Both the position numbers and the translations under genes were made by a program. The notes beneath the pieces were generated by a model. The model had not been told where the DNA came from and made no database searches. It saw only the letters and a list, made by a program, of their open reading frames with translations. Below are positions 34,451 through 44,281 of a stretch of DNA of 64,000 nucleotides, one piece after another. The DNA is from VXPQ01 sp965223485 (GTDB lineage Bacteria > Bacteroidota > Rhodothermia > Rhodothermales > VXPQ01): positions 3,162,001-3,226,000 of the forward strand of contig OZ244993.1 of assembly GCA_965223485.1 (NCBI GenBank), read 5' to 3'. Every line of letters begins with the position of its first letter. Positions within the stretch are counted from its first letter, which is position 1.

Positions 34451-35482
34451 TTAATCCGGATCGCCGTGAGCGCTGTCGCGAGGCGGATCGTCCATGACTG
34501 CATCGCCCAAGGTAGTCTGGCGCGCCGTGCTCCGGGCGGCGGCAAAACGTTTTACCAGTTCGTCGGCCATCACGCCCAGCAGGATTACCGCCCCAATAAT
34601 CGCGAACTCCAACTGGGTCGGGATGCCGAGGATGTTTATGGCGTTGTAGAGCACCCGGAGGACAGCCGCCCCGATTACCACTCCCAAAATGGAACCCTCC
34701 CCTCCACGCAGGCTGCATCCGCCCAACACCGCCGCAGCAATGGCATACAGTTCATAAAAGTTGCCATGAACAGCCGGTTGAACCGAGTTGACGTCCAGCG
34801 CGAAAAGCACCCCTCCGATACCGGCCGTCACGGCGCCGAAAACATAGGCCAGGATCACCATGCGATCCGTATTGATCCCACTGAAACGTGCGGCTTCTTC
34901 GTTGTGCCCCAGCGCCAGCATGTATCGCCCCCACACGGTGTAGTTGAGAAACAAGCCCCCCAGCACCGCCAACACGATCAGCACCAAAAAAGGCATCGGC
35001 AAACCGAAAGTGTCGGTCAATGGAAGGCGACCAATGGCAAGCTGACGAAATCCTTCAAACTCCCCGCCAAATCCCTGGGTTTGGTCGCCACTGATCCAGC
35101 GAGCAATCCCACGATAAAACAGCAGGCCACACAACGTCACCACAAAGGGTTGAAGTCTCATCCTGGTCACCAGCACACCGTGCAACAGACCCAAACCCAG
35201 CGAAACCAGTAGCACCGCAGTCAGGGCCACAGGAACGGACCACCCTTGCCCCACCAGGAACATTGGAAGCAAGACGCCGACGAGACCCACCACCGACCCG
35301 ACCGACAGGTCAATGCCGCCAGTGATGATGACAAAGGCCGCCCCTATGCTGATAATGCCAAACAGGCCCGTCCATCGCAGGGTGTTTTGCAGGTTATAGG
35401 CCGTGAGAAAGTTGGGTTCGAGCAGCGCCGTGAAGAGGAACACGGCAATGAGAAGCCCACTGATGCCAAGGATGTGTTTCAT
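34451..35482 (-). CDS. Ribose-type ABC transporter permease
   Basis: The 343-residue protein has about eight to ten membrane helices and RbsC/BPD_transp_2 landmarks: GIISIGAAFVIITGGIDLSVGS near the N-terminus, GRYMLALGHNEEAARFSGI (contact to the ATPase), YVFGAVTAGIGGVLFALD and GGEGSILGVVIGAAVL. It forms the membrane channel of a CUT2-class sugar importer together with the next two genes upstream. It follows the ATPase gene after about 150 bases and precedes the cytochrome gene. The C-terminus extends about 40 polar residues beyond the usual end. Confidence 0.92.
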   Translation of the reverse strand: MKHILGISGLLIAVFLFTALLEPNFLTAYNLQNTLRWTGLFGIISIGAAFVIITGGIDLSVGSVVGLVGVLLPMFLVGQGWSVPVALTAVLLVSLGLGLLHGVLVTRMRLQPFVVTLCGLLFYRGIARWISGDQTQGFGGEFEGFRQLAIGRLPLTDTFGLPMPFLVLIVLAVLGGLFLNYTVWGRYMLALGHNEEAARFSGINTDRMVILAYVFGAVTAGIGGVLFALDVNSVQPAVHGNFYELYAIAAAVLGGCSLRGGEGSILGVVIGAAVLRVLYNAINILGIPTQLEFAIIGAVILLGVMADELVKRFAAARSTARQTTLGDAVMDDPPRDSAHGDPD

Positions 35483-35634
35483 ACGGGGCGCAGGACAAAT
35501 TTCGAACGATAAAAACCGAATACCTCGTTTTTCGCTGATTTCAACGATGCAAGCATGTCGTTCTTTACGCGTGAAAGTGAAGCGCTGATCGAAGTGGACT
35601 TGATCAGAGCATCCTTAATAATACGCACGATGGA

Positions 35635-37161
35635 TCACTCCCTGGTCAACGCACCGTCCCCACCCGTAGCCAGATGCATGACGGCTTCTTCGCTCATCGC
35701 GTCCCGGTCCAGTTCACCTGTGATACGGCCTTCATGCATGACCAGAACGCGGTCGGACATCCTGAGGATCTCTTCCAGCTCGCTACTGACAAAGAGAATG
35801 GCGATTCCTTCACCTGCCAGCGCTTCCATCATCTGATATATTTCCTGTTTGGCGCCGATATCGATGCCACGCGTAGGTTCATCCAGCAGCAACACCCGTG
35901 GCCGGAGTGAGAGCCACTTGCCCAACACCACTTTTTGCTGGTTGCCCCCTGAAAGCAACCCTGCCCGCAGGGTATCGTTTGGGGTTTTTATCGCAAGCGC
36001 CTTAATCATCCGACGAGCGTCTTCAACTTCCCGGCGTCGATTGAGCCATCCTCCGATCCGTTGGCGACGCCAAAGTCCGGCCAGTGTCAGGTTATGTCGG
36101 AGCGCCAGCTCAAGCACAAGACCCTGTTGTTTCCGATCTTCGGGGACCAGTGCCAGTCCGGCTGCAATGGCGTCGCTCACGCGCCGGAAAGTGACTTCTT
36201 TTCCAGCTGCCTCGATGCGGCCCCCCAACGCCCGGTCGATCCCGAACAAGGTCCGGAGGAGCTCGGTACGGCCTGCCCCGACGAGACCGGCCAACCCGAC
36301 GATCTCACCTGCCTGGAGGTTGAACGATAAGGGGCAGCTGGGCCAAGCCGAGATAACAAGGTCGTCCGCCTTCAGCACCGTCGATCCAATGGGGTGCGTC
36401 GTCCGGGCATAAAACCGGGAAACATCACGGCCGACCATTTTTTGGACCATCGCCTCATGCGTAATCTCTTCGCGAACCAGTTCACCGGCGTTTTCTCCAT
36501 CACGCAATACCAATACCCTGTCCGACAGCGCCTCCACTTCCTGAAGCCGATGGGACACATAAATAATGCTTACGCCTTTGGATCGAAGATCGTCGATGAC
36601 CTCGAAAAGCACACCTACCTCGCTGGCAGACAAGCTGGAAGTCGGTTCGTCCATGATCAGGATCCGCGCATCGGCCGAGAGGGCTTTGGCAATCTCAACC
36701 AATTGCCGGCGCCCTATGGCAAGGTCCTGTACCCGCGTCTTCGGGGAGATGGCCAACCCAACACGCGCCAGCACGTGTTCGGAGGCCTCGAAAATTCGGC
36801 GTTGGTCCATCCATCCGAGGCGCCCGGGCTCACGTCCCAGAAAAATGTTGGCTCCCACGCTGAGGTTGCCCGCCAGGTTGAGTTCCTGGTGGATCAGGGC
36901 GATCCCGAGCTCGGCAGCGTGGCTGCTTGTGGAAATCGTGACCTGGCGCCCCTCCAACGCGATCTGGCCCGCATAAGGCTGTTGTACGCCAGCCAGAATC
37001 TTCATCAACGTGCTCTTGCCCGCCCCATTCTCGCCGACGACCGAAAGGACTTCACCCCGATGGAGATAAATATCCACGGCTCGCAGCGCGACGACGCCGG
37101 GAAAATACCTGATTATGCCCTGCGCGGATAAAAGAGGGGCGACGGCGCCCATATTGATCAT
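35635..37161 (-). CDS. Ribose-type ABC transporter ATP-binding protein (two ATPase domains)
   Basis: The 508-residue protein contains two ABC domains, as in RbsA. The first has Walker A GENGAGKST, signature LAIGRRQLVEIAKAL and Walker B ILIMDEPTSSL. The second has the altered Walker A GLVGAGRTE, signature LLSGGNQQKVVLGKWL and Walker B VLLLDEPTRGID. The weak second Walker A is normal for this family. It energises import of a monosaccharide or derivative. It begins 3 bases after the stop of the binding-protein gene, so the two are coupled. Confidence 0.94.
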   Translation of the reverse strand: MINMGAVAPLLSAQGIIRYFPGVVALRAVDIYLHRGEVLSVVGENGAGKSTLMKILAGVQQPYAGQIALEGRQVTISTSSHAAELGIALIHQELNLAGNLSVGANIFLGREPGRLGWMDQRRIFEASEHVLARVGLAISPKTRVQDLAIGRRQLVEIAKALSADARILIMDEPTSSLSASEVGVLFEVIDDLRSKGVSIIYVSHRLQEVEALSDRVLVLRDGENAGELVREEITHEAMVQKMVGRDVSRFYARTTHPIGSTVLKADDLVISAWPSCPLSFNLQAGEIVGLAGLVGAGRTELLRTLFGIDRALGGRIEAAGKEVTFRRVSDAIAAGLALVPEDRKQQGLVLELALRHNLTLAGLWRRQRIGGWLNRRREVEDARRMIKALAIKTPNDTLRAGLLSGGNQQKVVLGKWLSLRPRVLLLDEPTRGIDIGAKQEIYQMMEALAGEGIAILFVSSELEEILRMSDRVLVMHEGRITGELDRDAMSEEAVMHLATGGDGALTRE

Positions 37162-37164
37162 TGA

Positions 37165-38190
37165 TCAGTTCGCTTCCTCACCCAGAAGTCGCTTTGCCTC
37201 GGCCCAGAAACCATCCACATTCTCCGCGGTGATTTCGCGCGCCGGAATGTGGATGATTTGGCTCTCGGGCAACACCGAACGGTCGCCGCGAGCCAGTGCG
37301 GCAAGCACGCGTACCGACTCATAGCCGTAGCGGTATGGGTTCTGCACGATCGTTCCGGCAATCGCGCCGTCCTTGATGGCTTGCAAGGTGGCGTCGTCCT
37401 CGTCGAAGCCGACAATGGTAACCTGGTCGAGCTTGCCGGCCTCACGCACGGCCTCCAGTATCTGCGGTGGGTTGTAAACAAACATACCTACCATGCCGTC
37501 GACATCCGGGTAGCGGGCGAGGGCGTCCTCGACTTGAGACTTGGCGCGTGCAAAATCAAACCCGTCGACACGGGTGTCGAGTATCGTGAAGGTATCGCCC
37601 TCAATCACCTTGTCCACCGGATCCCGGCGAGTTGAGTCGTGTGAGCGATCGAGCAATTCGTCAATGACGCCCTGCCGTCGCAAATCGGAGTTGAGTTGAC
37701 CCAACAGGCCTATAAAGAACACCACCTCGCCTCCTTCCGGCATGGCCTTTTTAAGCAATTGTCCGCACATGCGTCCGGCATCGTAGTTGTCCATGCCTAT
37801 GTAGACAAGGCGGTCGCTGTCGGGCGCATCCGAGTCGTGCGTGATCAGATGCGTGTTGGCGGCGATTTCGGCCAGCAGACTAGCCTGGTTTTGGGGATCG
37901 CTGGGTGTAATAGCGATGCCATCGACCTGGCGCGCCAGGAGATCCTGCACCATACGCTTTTGCCCGGCTACGCCATCGGGGGGCATCATCACGGCGACGT
38001 CTACCCCGAATTCCTCCGCCGCATCGTGCGCGCCTCGGTCAGCAAAGACCCAAAACGAGGCGATGCCGTTGGTAATGAAGCCCACGGTGGGGCGCTCGTC
38101 GCCGCGGTCTCTGCCCTCGCCGCACCCCTGCACCATGAGCATACCCGCCACGAGGACAACCAGTGCGTTCCCGTACTTGAAAAGGTTCAT
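37165..38190 (-). CDS. Periplasmic sugar-binding lipoprotein of the ABC importer
   Basis: From the ATG at 38190 the 341-residue protein has a lipoprotein signal (NALVVLVAGMLMVQGC) and a type I periplasmic-binding fold of the LacI/RbsB class. Segments include PTVGFITNGIASFWVFADRG, DGIAITPSDPQNQ, THDSDAPDSDRLVYIGMDNYDAG, GMFVYNPPQILEAV, VTIVGFDEDDATLQAIKDG and VQNPYRYGYESV. It captures the substrate for the permease/ATPase pair. The ligand cannot be read from sequence; the set of nearby glycosidase, sulfatase and dehydrogenase genes suggests a sugar released outside the cytoplasm. First gene of the three-gene importer unit. Confidence 0.92.
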   Translation of the reverse strand: MNLFKYGNALVVLVAGMLMVQGCGEGRDRGDERPTVGFITNGIASFWVFADRGAHDAAEEFGVDVAVMMPPDGVAGQKRMVQDLLARQVDGIAITPSDPQNQASLLAEIAANTHLITHDSDAPDSDRLVYIGMDNYDAGRMCGQLLKKAMPEGGEVVFFIGLLGQLNSDLRRQGVIDELLDRSHDSTRRDPVDKVIEGDTFTILDTRVDGFDFARAKSQVEDALARYPDVDGMVGMFVYNPPQILEAVREAGKLDQVTIVGFDEDDATLQAIKDGAIAGTIVQNPYRYGYESVRVLAALARGDRSVLPESQIIHIPAREITAENVDGFWAEAKRLLGEEAN

Positions 38191-38331
38191 GGCTCGTGTG
38201 TAAAGGTTTGGTCCAGTGAAAGCTATATATGCGCATCGCGCCTGTTTTGGAATCAGCCTTAGCATCTCAAACGGAAGAGGTACCTGGTGATTCGAAGATA
38301 GCTACGCGATGGAGTAGTCCGGGAATGCCCG

Positions 38332-39090
38332 CTATATTCCAAAGGATCGCCCCCCGTTGATGGTGAGAAACTGCCCGGTCACAAAGGAGGCTGCATCGCT
38401 GGCGTAATACACTACGGCGCCGGCCACGTCCTCCGGAACGCCCCACCTGCCCATCGGGATCGTCTTGAAGTAAGCATCCTTTACTTGCTGCGGATCGTTG
38501 GCGTGGCGATCGACGGGAATCCAGCCAGGAGAAATCATGTTGACCGTGATACCATACGGGGCCAGCTCGCTGGCCAGACTACGTGAGAACCCCACTTGCC
38601 CACCTTTGGCCGCAACATAGGCTGTGAACGGCGCCACCCCGAGCGAATACACCTCGCTGATGATGTTTATAATGCGGCCCCAACGCTGGCGCTTCATGTG
38701 CAGCAGGCAAGCCCGGCTGAGCAGGTACGGACTCTTGATGAAAAAATCGATCATCTCCTGGTATAAGTCCCAGTCGTAGGCCTCAATAGGCTTTTGGGCT
38801 TGCGCAGGCGTGGCGTTGGGCACCAGGATGTCGACAGGACCGAGGTCGGCTTCAACCTGCTGGACTAACCGTTGCACGTGTTCCTCGTCCGTGATATCGG
38901 CCCGTACGAGCACGCCGGTACCGCCGGTGGCTTTAAACGCGTCAAAGGTCGCCTCGGCGCGGGATTCGTTGTGATAATAGTTGAACGCCACGCGAGCCCC
39001 GGCCTGACCCAGCGCAAAGGCAATCTCCTTGCCCAACCCTGTCGAACTGCCGGTAACCAGGGCTACCCGGTTTGTAAGTGAAAACGCCAT
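38332..39090 (-). CDS. Short-chain dehydrogenase/reductase
   Basis: The 252-residue protein has the classical SDR layout: cofactor loop VTGSSTGLGKEIA, catalytic Ser in NIISEVYSLG, and YVAAK (Tyr-x-x-x-Lys). It closes with SPGWIPVDRHANDP and SFVTGQFLTINGGRSFG. The NNAG motif reads PNATP here. It probably oxidises or reduces a sugar or sugar acid with NAD(P), feeding the imported substrate into metabolism (inference from context). It lies between the ABC importer genes and the second DUF1501/DUF1553 pair, all on the minus strand, with a 65-base gap upstream. Confidence 0.9.
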   Translation of the reverse strand: MAFSLTNRVALVTGSSTGLGKEIAFALGQAGARVAFNYYHNESRAEATFDAFKATGGTGVLVRADITDEEHVQRLVQQVEADLGPVDILVPNATPAQAQKPIEAYDWDLYQEMIDFFIKSPYLLSRACLLHMKRQRWGRIINIISEVYSLGVAPFTAYVAAKGGQVGFSRSLASELAPYGITVNMISPGWIPVDRHANDPQQVKDAYFKTIPMGRWGVPEDVAGAVVYYASDAASFVTGQFLTINGGRSFGI

Positions 39091-39155
39091 TATCCGTTCG
39101 GGACGGCCAGCCTGGTCCGGTCAAAGCCACGCAGCATGTAAAAAGAAACAACTCC

Positions 39156-40607
39156 TCACGCCAGCACTGCGTCAATCACGCGGCCATGCACATCGGTCAG
39201 GCGGATGTCGCGGCCACTGAACCGATACGTGAGCCGCTCGTGGTTCATGCCCAACAGGTGCAACATCGTCGCGTGCAACTCGTGGATCGTGGTAGGCTTG
39301 TCCACTACGCGATATCCATATTCGTCTGTGCTACCGTAAACCACACCACTTTTAATGCCTCCTCCCGCAAGCCAGATACTAAACGCCGATGGATTGTGGT
39401 CTCGCCCGTTCGTACCCTGCGCGAACGGCGTCCGGCCAAACTCGCCAGCCCAAACGACGAGGGTCTGCTCCAGCAAACCGCGTGCCTTCAAATCCTTCAG
39501 AAGCCCTGCAATAGGTTGATCCACCGCATGAGCGTTTTGTTCGTGCCCGACTTTCAGATTGGCATGCTGATCCCACCGGTCGGATTCGCAGCGCGGGCAT
39601 GTCAATTCGATAAACCGTACGCCCCGCTCAACGAGACGCCGCGCCAACAGGCACTGCGCGCCGTAGCCCCGCGTATGCGGATCGTCGGACTCCATCCCGT
39701 AGAGCCTCTTCGTAACCCGTGTTTCGCCTGAGAGGTCCGTAAGTTCGGGTACCGAGGCCTGCATCCGGAAGGCCAGCTCGTAGTTCGTGATCGCCGACTC
39801 GACCTGGTCGGTGTGCCCGATACGACCCAGGAGCCGCTCGTCGGTCTGGCTCATCAGTTTCAGCTTCTGACGCTGCAGCTCCGACGTGGGCTCGAGAGGA
39901 ACGATGTTGGCGAGCGGAACGTCGCCGGCCCGAAAGATCGACCCCTGATACGAAGCCGGAAGAAAACCACTGTTGAAGTTGTCGAGCCCGCCCGGCGGAA
40001 TCAGCCCCCCGTCCAGTACCACGTAGCCAGGCAGGTCCTGGTTTTCACTGCCGAGTCCATAGGTAACCCAGGAACCCATCGACGGACGGCCTTGAAGTCC
40101 AATACCGGTGTGCAGGAAGTAGTTGGCATTCGTGTGCTCCGGAAAATCGGCCACCATCGACCGAATCACCGCCAGATCGTCGGCACAACTTCCGATGTGA
40201 GGAAAAAGTTCACTAACAGGAAGGCCGCTCTCGCCATAGCGTTTGAATTCCCAAGGGCTTTTAAAGATGGTGCCTATATCGTTAAACTGCGTGGCGTCAA
40301 CCTTGAACTTGTCGTGTGGATTCTGGCCGTGTTCGCGAGCCAGACGCGGCTTGGGGTCGAAGCTGTCGACTTGGGAAACCCCGCCGTCCATGTAAAGAAA
40401 GATCACGCTCTGCACCTTGGGGACATGATGCGGTACCTGGGGTGCAAACGGATTGGCGCCAGGTAACTGCCGCTCGTTGGTAAGCACTCGACCAAATGCG
40501 GGAGTCCCCATCAGACCCATCAGCGCAATGGACCCAAAGCCGTTGCGGCACAGGGTCAACATCTCGCGCCGGGTCATTGGACAAGTAAGACTATGTGGCT
40601 TGCTCAT
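39156..40607 (-). CDS. DUF1501 family exported protein (Tat-like signal), copy 2
   Basis: The 483-residue protein starts with PMTRREMLTLCRNGFGSIALMG, a Tat-type signal. DUF1501 landmarks follow: VIFLYMDGGVSQVDSFDPKP, GRPSMGSWVTYGLGSENQDLP, ERGVRFIELTCPR, DQHANLKVGHEQN, VVWAGEFGRTPFAQGTNGRDH and HLLGMNHERLTYRFSGRD. It is clearly related to copy 1 at 29530 but diverged. It overlaps the upstream cytochrome gene by 4 bases (ATGA), which is strong evidence that the pair acts together. An extra ECPRC-like segment (TCPRCESDRWDQ) gives two Cys residues absent from copy 1. Activity unknown. Confidence 0.88.
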   Translation of the reverse strand: MSKPHSLTCPMTRREMLTLCRNGFGSIALMGLMGTPAFGRVLTNERQLPGANPFAPQVPHHVPKVQSVIFLYMDGGVSQVDSFDPKPRLAREHGQNPHDKFKVDATQFNDIGTIFKSPWEFKRYGESGLPVSELFPHIGSCADDLAVIRSMVADFPEHTNANYFLHTGIGLQGRPSMGSWVTYGLGSENQDLPGYVVLDGGLIPPGGLDNFNSGFLPASYQGSIFRAGDVPLANIVPLEPTSELQRQKLKLMSQTDERLLGRIGHTDQVESAITNYELAFRMQASVPELTDLSGETRVTKRLYGMESDDPHTRGYGAQCLLARRLVERGVRFIELTCPRCESDRWDQHANLKVGHEQNAHAVDQPIAGLLKDLKARGLLEQTLVVWAGEFGRTPFAQGTNGRDHNPSAFSIWLAGGGIKSGVVYGSTDEYGYRVVDKPTTIHELHATMLHLLGMNHERLTYRFSGRDIRLTDVHGRVIDAVLA

Positions 40608-43600
40608 GAGACCAGGTAGATGAATTCTTTAAGGTTCAGTACTACGTGGCAATAGGCAGCCCAGGATCTCAAATCGTCGAAAGCCTCTTCCTCCGAGAGT
40701 CCATAGCCACTGGCCTGTTGACGGATAAATGCGATCGCGTTGCCTCGCTCCTCTTCGGTGGGAAGCCGAGATAAAGCCGTTAGGTAAATATGGTCTATCT
40801 TCTCATCAACGTCAAGGCCGTGCAGAGCCACGAGGTTGCCAGCCCAAACGGTGGCCTGCCGGACCACCAGGGAGTCGTTGAGCATCGTCAGCGACTGAGC
40901 TGGCACGTTGGTGGTATTACGCTTGCCAAAGGTGGAAAAAGGGATGGGCATATCAAAAACAAGCATCATCGGTGACAGAAAGTTTCGCCGCATAGCAATA
41001 TAGATGCTGCGTCGCCCTGCGCCGTCGAGCGGACCCGATGCCTGTGGACGGCCTCGCCCTTCCATGAATTCCGTCAAATGAATGGGTACCGGCTCACCGT
41101 ACATCGTCGTATCGAGGCGACCTGAAACCGCCAGGATTGCATCGCGGATGGCTTCCGCTTCGAGCCGACGCACGGGATAGTGGCGCCAGAGCAGGTTTTC
41201 CGGGTCAACCTCAGCGGCTTGCGCATCAGCCTGCGTCGATTGACGAAACGCATGGGAGTGCACCATCTCACGAATCATGGACTTGACCGACCATCCCTGC
41301 TCGACAAAGCGAAGCGCCAGGTAGTCCAGCAAGGCCGGATGTGTCGGGAGCTTGCCCTGCGCGCCGAAGTTGTCCACCGTCTCGACAAGACCGCGTCCGA
41401 AAACGTGATGCCAAAGACGATTCACCATCACGCGAGCTGTCAAGGGATTTCCGGGGTTGGTGATTGCCTGGGCCAGTTCCAGCCGCCCACTCGCTGTGGT
41501 AGTGAAGGGGGTCCCATCGGGATCCAGCGCAGTCAGGAAGCGGTGCGGGACGGGGTCGCCTGCAAGCATCCGGTAGCTTCCCCGTTCAAAGACGGGGCTG
41601 TTGACGGCATTGCCATCCGTCACCCCTGCAAAGTGGGCTACCTCGTCAAGGCGGGTCTCTACCTCCTCGATTTGCGCGATCAGGGAGGCTACGGGATCCA
41701 GGGAGGCGTCAAGGAGACCCTGCCGCAGGGAAGCGTTGAGGAGAGCGACCTGAGCGGCTTCGGCCTGCCCGGAAGCCCATGCGCGGACGGCCTGTTGGAC
41801 GACATCGGAGGACGCTCCACTTGACGGGGAATAATGCAAGGCCATATCCGGCAATTCCCCAGTGTACGCCACGGCGTAGGCGGCTTCGATATAAGAAGAA
41901 TCGCCCCCGACAAGATGATGATTCTCGCTGACATGCCGGCCTTTTTCGTAGATACCCGCCAACAACTCCACGTAGGCTTTCCGGCCGCGCCACATACTCA
42001 CGTCGAAATGGTGCAGGCTCAGATCCGAATCCTTCACTACCTGCTCAAGTCCACCGTAAATGGGGTTTTGGATGAGCTGGAAATTGTCGATGACGATGCG
42101 GATGGTTGATTGGCGTCCCGCCGCCAGGACGCCAATGGCGTCGTGCTCAATGGTAAACGTAGGCGACCGGAGCGCGCCTGGAATCCCCTTGGTCCACCAC
42201 TGGCTCGACGCCACGCCGAAAGCCAAACTGTCGAGTGTCATCTCTCCTTGATCAAAGACCAGGGCGCCCATCACCGGACCCCTTCCAAAAGCTGGCTCGT
42301 GCGTAAACCACCCGTCGAAACTACCATGGCGGAAATCTCCAAGAACCTGGAAAGAAGAAGTTTCACTCTCTTGCGAAACCGGCTCGGACAGCTCTTCTCT
42401 ACGGTCCTGTTCCTGGGAAAAACGTAGAGCAGCCTGCTGCACTGGCGTCTCCACCAACCCTTCCAACCATCCGTCGGCAAGACGCTGGCGCATTTCGGTT
42501 TTGAGGGCCCTGATCGAGTCCAGTCGTGCTGTCAGATCGGTAGGAAGCAACGACGTCGGGGCAAAACGCGTGCTCTCGAAAATGCTGTAGAGCGCGTAAT
42601 AATCGGTCGTTGGAATGGGGTCGAACTTGTGATCGTGACAGCGGGCGCAGGCAACGGTCAACCCTTGAAACGTTTTGGTCGTGACGTCAATGATGTTGTT
42701 GATCCGATCGGCCTCATCCTGACGCACATCTACCGGGCTGTGCGTGCCCTCGCCCAGCGCATAAAAAGCCGTTCCAAGCACCGACTCGTCAAATCGCCGC
42801 TCGGGATGCCTGCGGGGCGCCTCCAGCAGGTCCCCTGCCAGGTGCTCTGCTACAAACCGGTCATACGGCACATCGGCGTTGAAGGCGCGAATAAGGTAGT
42901 CCCGATAGCGCCAGCTCCCCTGAACCGTGTAGTCGAACTCGTGGCCTCTGGCGTCCGCATAGCGAATGAGATCCATCCAATGCCGCGCCCAGCGTTCTCC
43001 AAAACGGGGAGAGGCCAGAAAGCGGTCAACCAGCCTTTCATAGGCGTCGGGAGACTCGTCGGCAACAAAAGCCCGTACCTCCTCTGGCGATGGAGGTAGC
43101 CCGGTCAGGACATAGGACAGGCGGCGAATGAGCCCCTCCCTGAATGCAGGCGGAGCTGGCTTCAGTCCTGCACCCGAAAGCCGAGCACCGATAAAACGGT
43201 CGATGGCGCCCGTGGCCGGCCAGTCGGCAGGGACCTCCGGCACGTCGGATTTTTCGGGCGGAATGAATGACCAGTGCTCCTTGTACTCGGCGCCCTGCTT
43301 GATCCATCGCTTAAGTAGTGCGATCTCGCGAGGATTGAGCGTCTTGTTGGCCTCCTTCGCGGGCATGCGCACCTCGGGATCTGCCGCAGTGATGCGCTGC
43401 ACCAGCAGGCTTCGGCGGGTATTCCCGGGCACGATGGCGCGTCCACCCTCTTCCCGCCGGGCAGTGGCGTGCTCGCGGAGGTCCAGCCGCAGATCCGCCT
43501 CTCGCGTGCTGACGTCAGGACCGTGGCACACAAAACAATTGTTAGAAAGGATAGGCCGGATGTGGTAGTTGAAATCCACCTCGTCGGGGAGGTCCGCGCC

Positions 43601-43714
43601 AGCGTCCAGCGTTGGGAAGGGAACCAGGAAGAACAGCCCCAGCACAACGAGCACGCCCAGTCCAATCAAGACGCGACCCCGCCAAAAACCGAGATGTGAA
43701 CCCAAAGGAGGCAT
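40604..43714 (-). CDS. PSCyt1-DUF1549-DUF1553 haem-c protein, copy 2
   Basis: The 1036-residue protein has one N-terminal membrane anchor (RVLIGLGVLVVLGLFFLVPF) instead of a lipobox. Next come the haem motif CFVCH (LSNNCFVCHGPDVSTREADL), DUF1549 (HWMDLIRYADARGHEFDY, AEHLAGDLLEAPR, CARCHDHKFDPIP), a middle beta-rich region and DUF1553 (NRLWHHVFGRGLVETVDNFGAQGKLPTHP, RRNFLSPMMLVFDMPIP). Unlike copy 1 it has no obvious LamG module. It is the first gene of the minus-strand run and overlaps the DUF1501 gene by 4 bases. A perfect LacI-type palindrome lies about 100 bases upstream. The enzymatic role is unknown; haem c suggests electron transfer in the periplasm. Confidence 0.88.
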   Translation of the reverse strand: MPPLGSHLGFWRGRVLIGLGVLVVLGLFFLVPFPTLDAGADLPDEVDFNYHIRPILSNNCFVCHGPDVSTREADLRLDLREHATARREEGGRAIVPGNTRRSLLVQRITAADPEVRMPAKEANKTLNPREIALLKRWIKQGAEYKEHWSFIPPEKSDVPEVPADWPATGAIDRFIGARLSGAGLKPAPPAFREGLIRRLSYVLTGLPPSPEEVRAFVADESPDAYERLVDRFLASPRFGERWARHWMDLIRYADARGHEFDYTVQGSWRYRDYLIRAFNADVPYDRFVAEHLAGDLLEAPRRHPERRFDESVLGTAFYALGEGTHSPVDVRQDEADRINNIIDVTTKTFQGLTVACARCHDHKFDPIPTTDYYALYSIFESTRFAPTSLLPTDLTARLDSIRALKTEMRQRLADGWLEGLVETPVQQAALRFSQEQDRREELSEPVSQESETSSFQVLGDFRHGSFDGWFTHEPAFGRGPVMGALVFDQGEMTLDSLAFGVASSQWWTKGIPGALRSPTFTIEHDAIGVLAAGRQSTIRIVIDNFQLIQNPIYGGLEQVVKDSDLSLHHFDVSMWRGRKAYVELLAGIYEKGRHVSENHHLVGGDSSYIEAAYAVAYTGELPDMALHYSPSSGASSDVVQQAVRAWASGQAEAAQVALLNASLRQGLLDASLDPVASLIAQIEEVETRLDEVAHFAGVTDGNAVNSPVFERGSYRMLAGDPVPHRFLTALDPDGTPFTTTASGRLELAQAITNPGNPLTARVMVNRLWHHVFGRGLVETVDNFGAQGKLPTHPALLDYLALRFVEQGWSVKSMIREMVHSHAFRQSTQADAQAAEVDPENLLWRHYPVRRLEAEAIRDAILAVSGRLDTTMYGEPVPIHLTEFMEGRGRPQASGPLDGAGRRSIYIAMRRNFLSPMMLVFDMPIPFSTFGKRNTTNVPAQSLTMLNDSLVVRQATVWAGNLVALHGLDVDEKIDHIYLTALSRLPTEEERGNAIAFIRQQASGYGLSEEEAFDDLRSWAAYCHVVLNLKEFIYLVS

Positions 43715-44281
43715 GGTGTGATGCGGGTGTGCCGCTCTGCTTATTAATACAAGAAAAATACAAGGTTTTCAACCATACTGTCTCCTTGCCGCCCGCTCAT
43801 ACTCGATGGGTATGTTAGCGCTAACATTATCTGCTCCGACGCAAACGCGGTTACCTTCCCTGGGAAATACGCTGCAACCATATGGATACCCTCGCTAACA
43901 CTGAGGTGTTCCTTCTCGTCGTAGATCGCCTCTGCGACCGAAACCATGTGAAATGAGCAGGTTAGCCGGGCGACCGGGCGCCTCGAACACCACGTCGAAA
44001 GCGAGGAGTTCGCAGGCCCATTACCCGTATCTATCCGGCGGCTTCGGCGCCGGAGCGCAATGGAGAGGCGGGCCGAGTCGAAACGGATCATGAGGGAGCA
44101 TATGGCGCTCGTGCTTAAGCGTGCCGGCGCGAGGCCGGAACTCATAACCACGATGACGATGCCACTACTGCCTGGTCCATGAACCGTCGCCACCGCTGAA
44201 GACTTTTGCCCTATCCGAGAATAATAGGTATGTTGACTCCCATATCTCCTGGTGTTTCCTTAAGCCTAAACCGAAAGAACC
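43715..44281. other. 567-base divergent intergenic region with operator and a possible gene remnant
   Basis: It contains the palindrome at 43812-43827 and a plus-strand frame open from 43952 to a TGA at 44182 (76 codons, first ATG only 40 codons from the end). The translation (with SIRRLRRRSAMERRAESKR) looks coding-like but has no start, promoter or known family, so it may be a remnant. No RNA gene is seen. Confidence 0.45.
43812..43827. promoter_or_regulatory. Perfect 16-bp palindrome, likely LacI/GalR-family operator
   Basis: ATGTTAGCGCTAACAT is fully symmetric with a central CG, as LacI/GalR-family sites are. It lies 98 bases upstream of the PSCyt/DUF1553 gene and about 455 bases upstream of the plus-strand propeller gene. 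The regulator gene itself is not in the window. Confidence 0.65.

Noticed and set aside
34317..34718. Longer N-terminus (134 residues) for the PSCyt/DUF1553 copy 1
   Set aside because: The lipoprotein signal peptide starts at the ATG at 34316; the upstream part is Arg/Gly-rich and not family-like.
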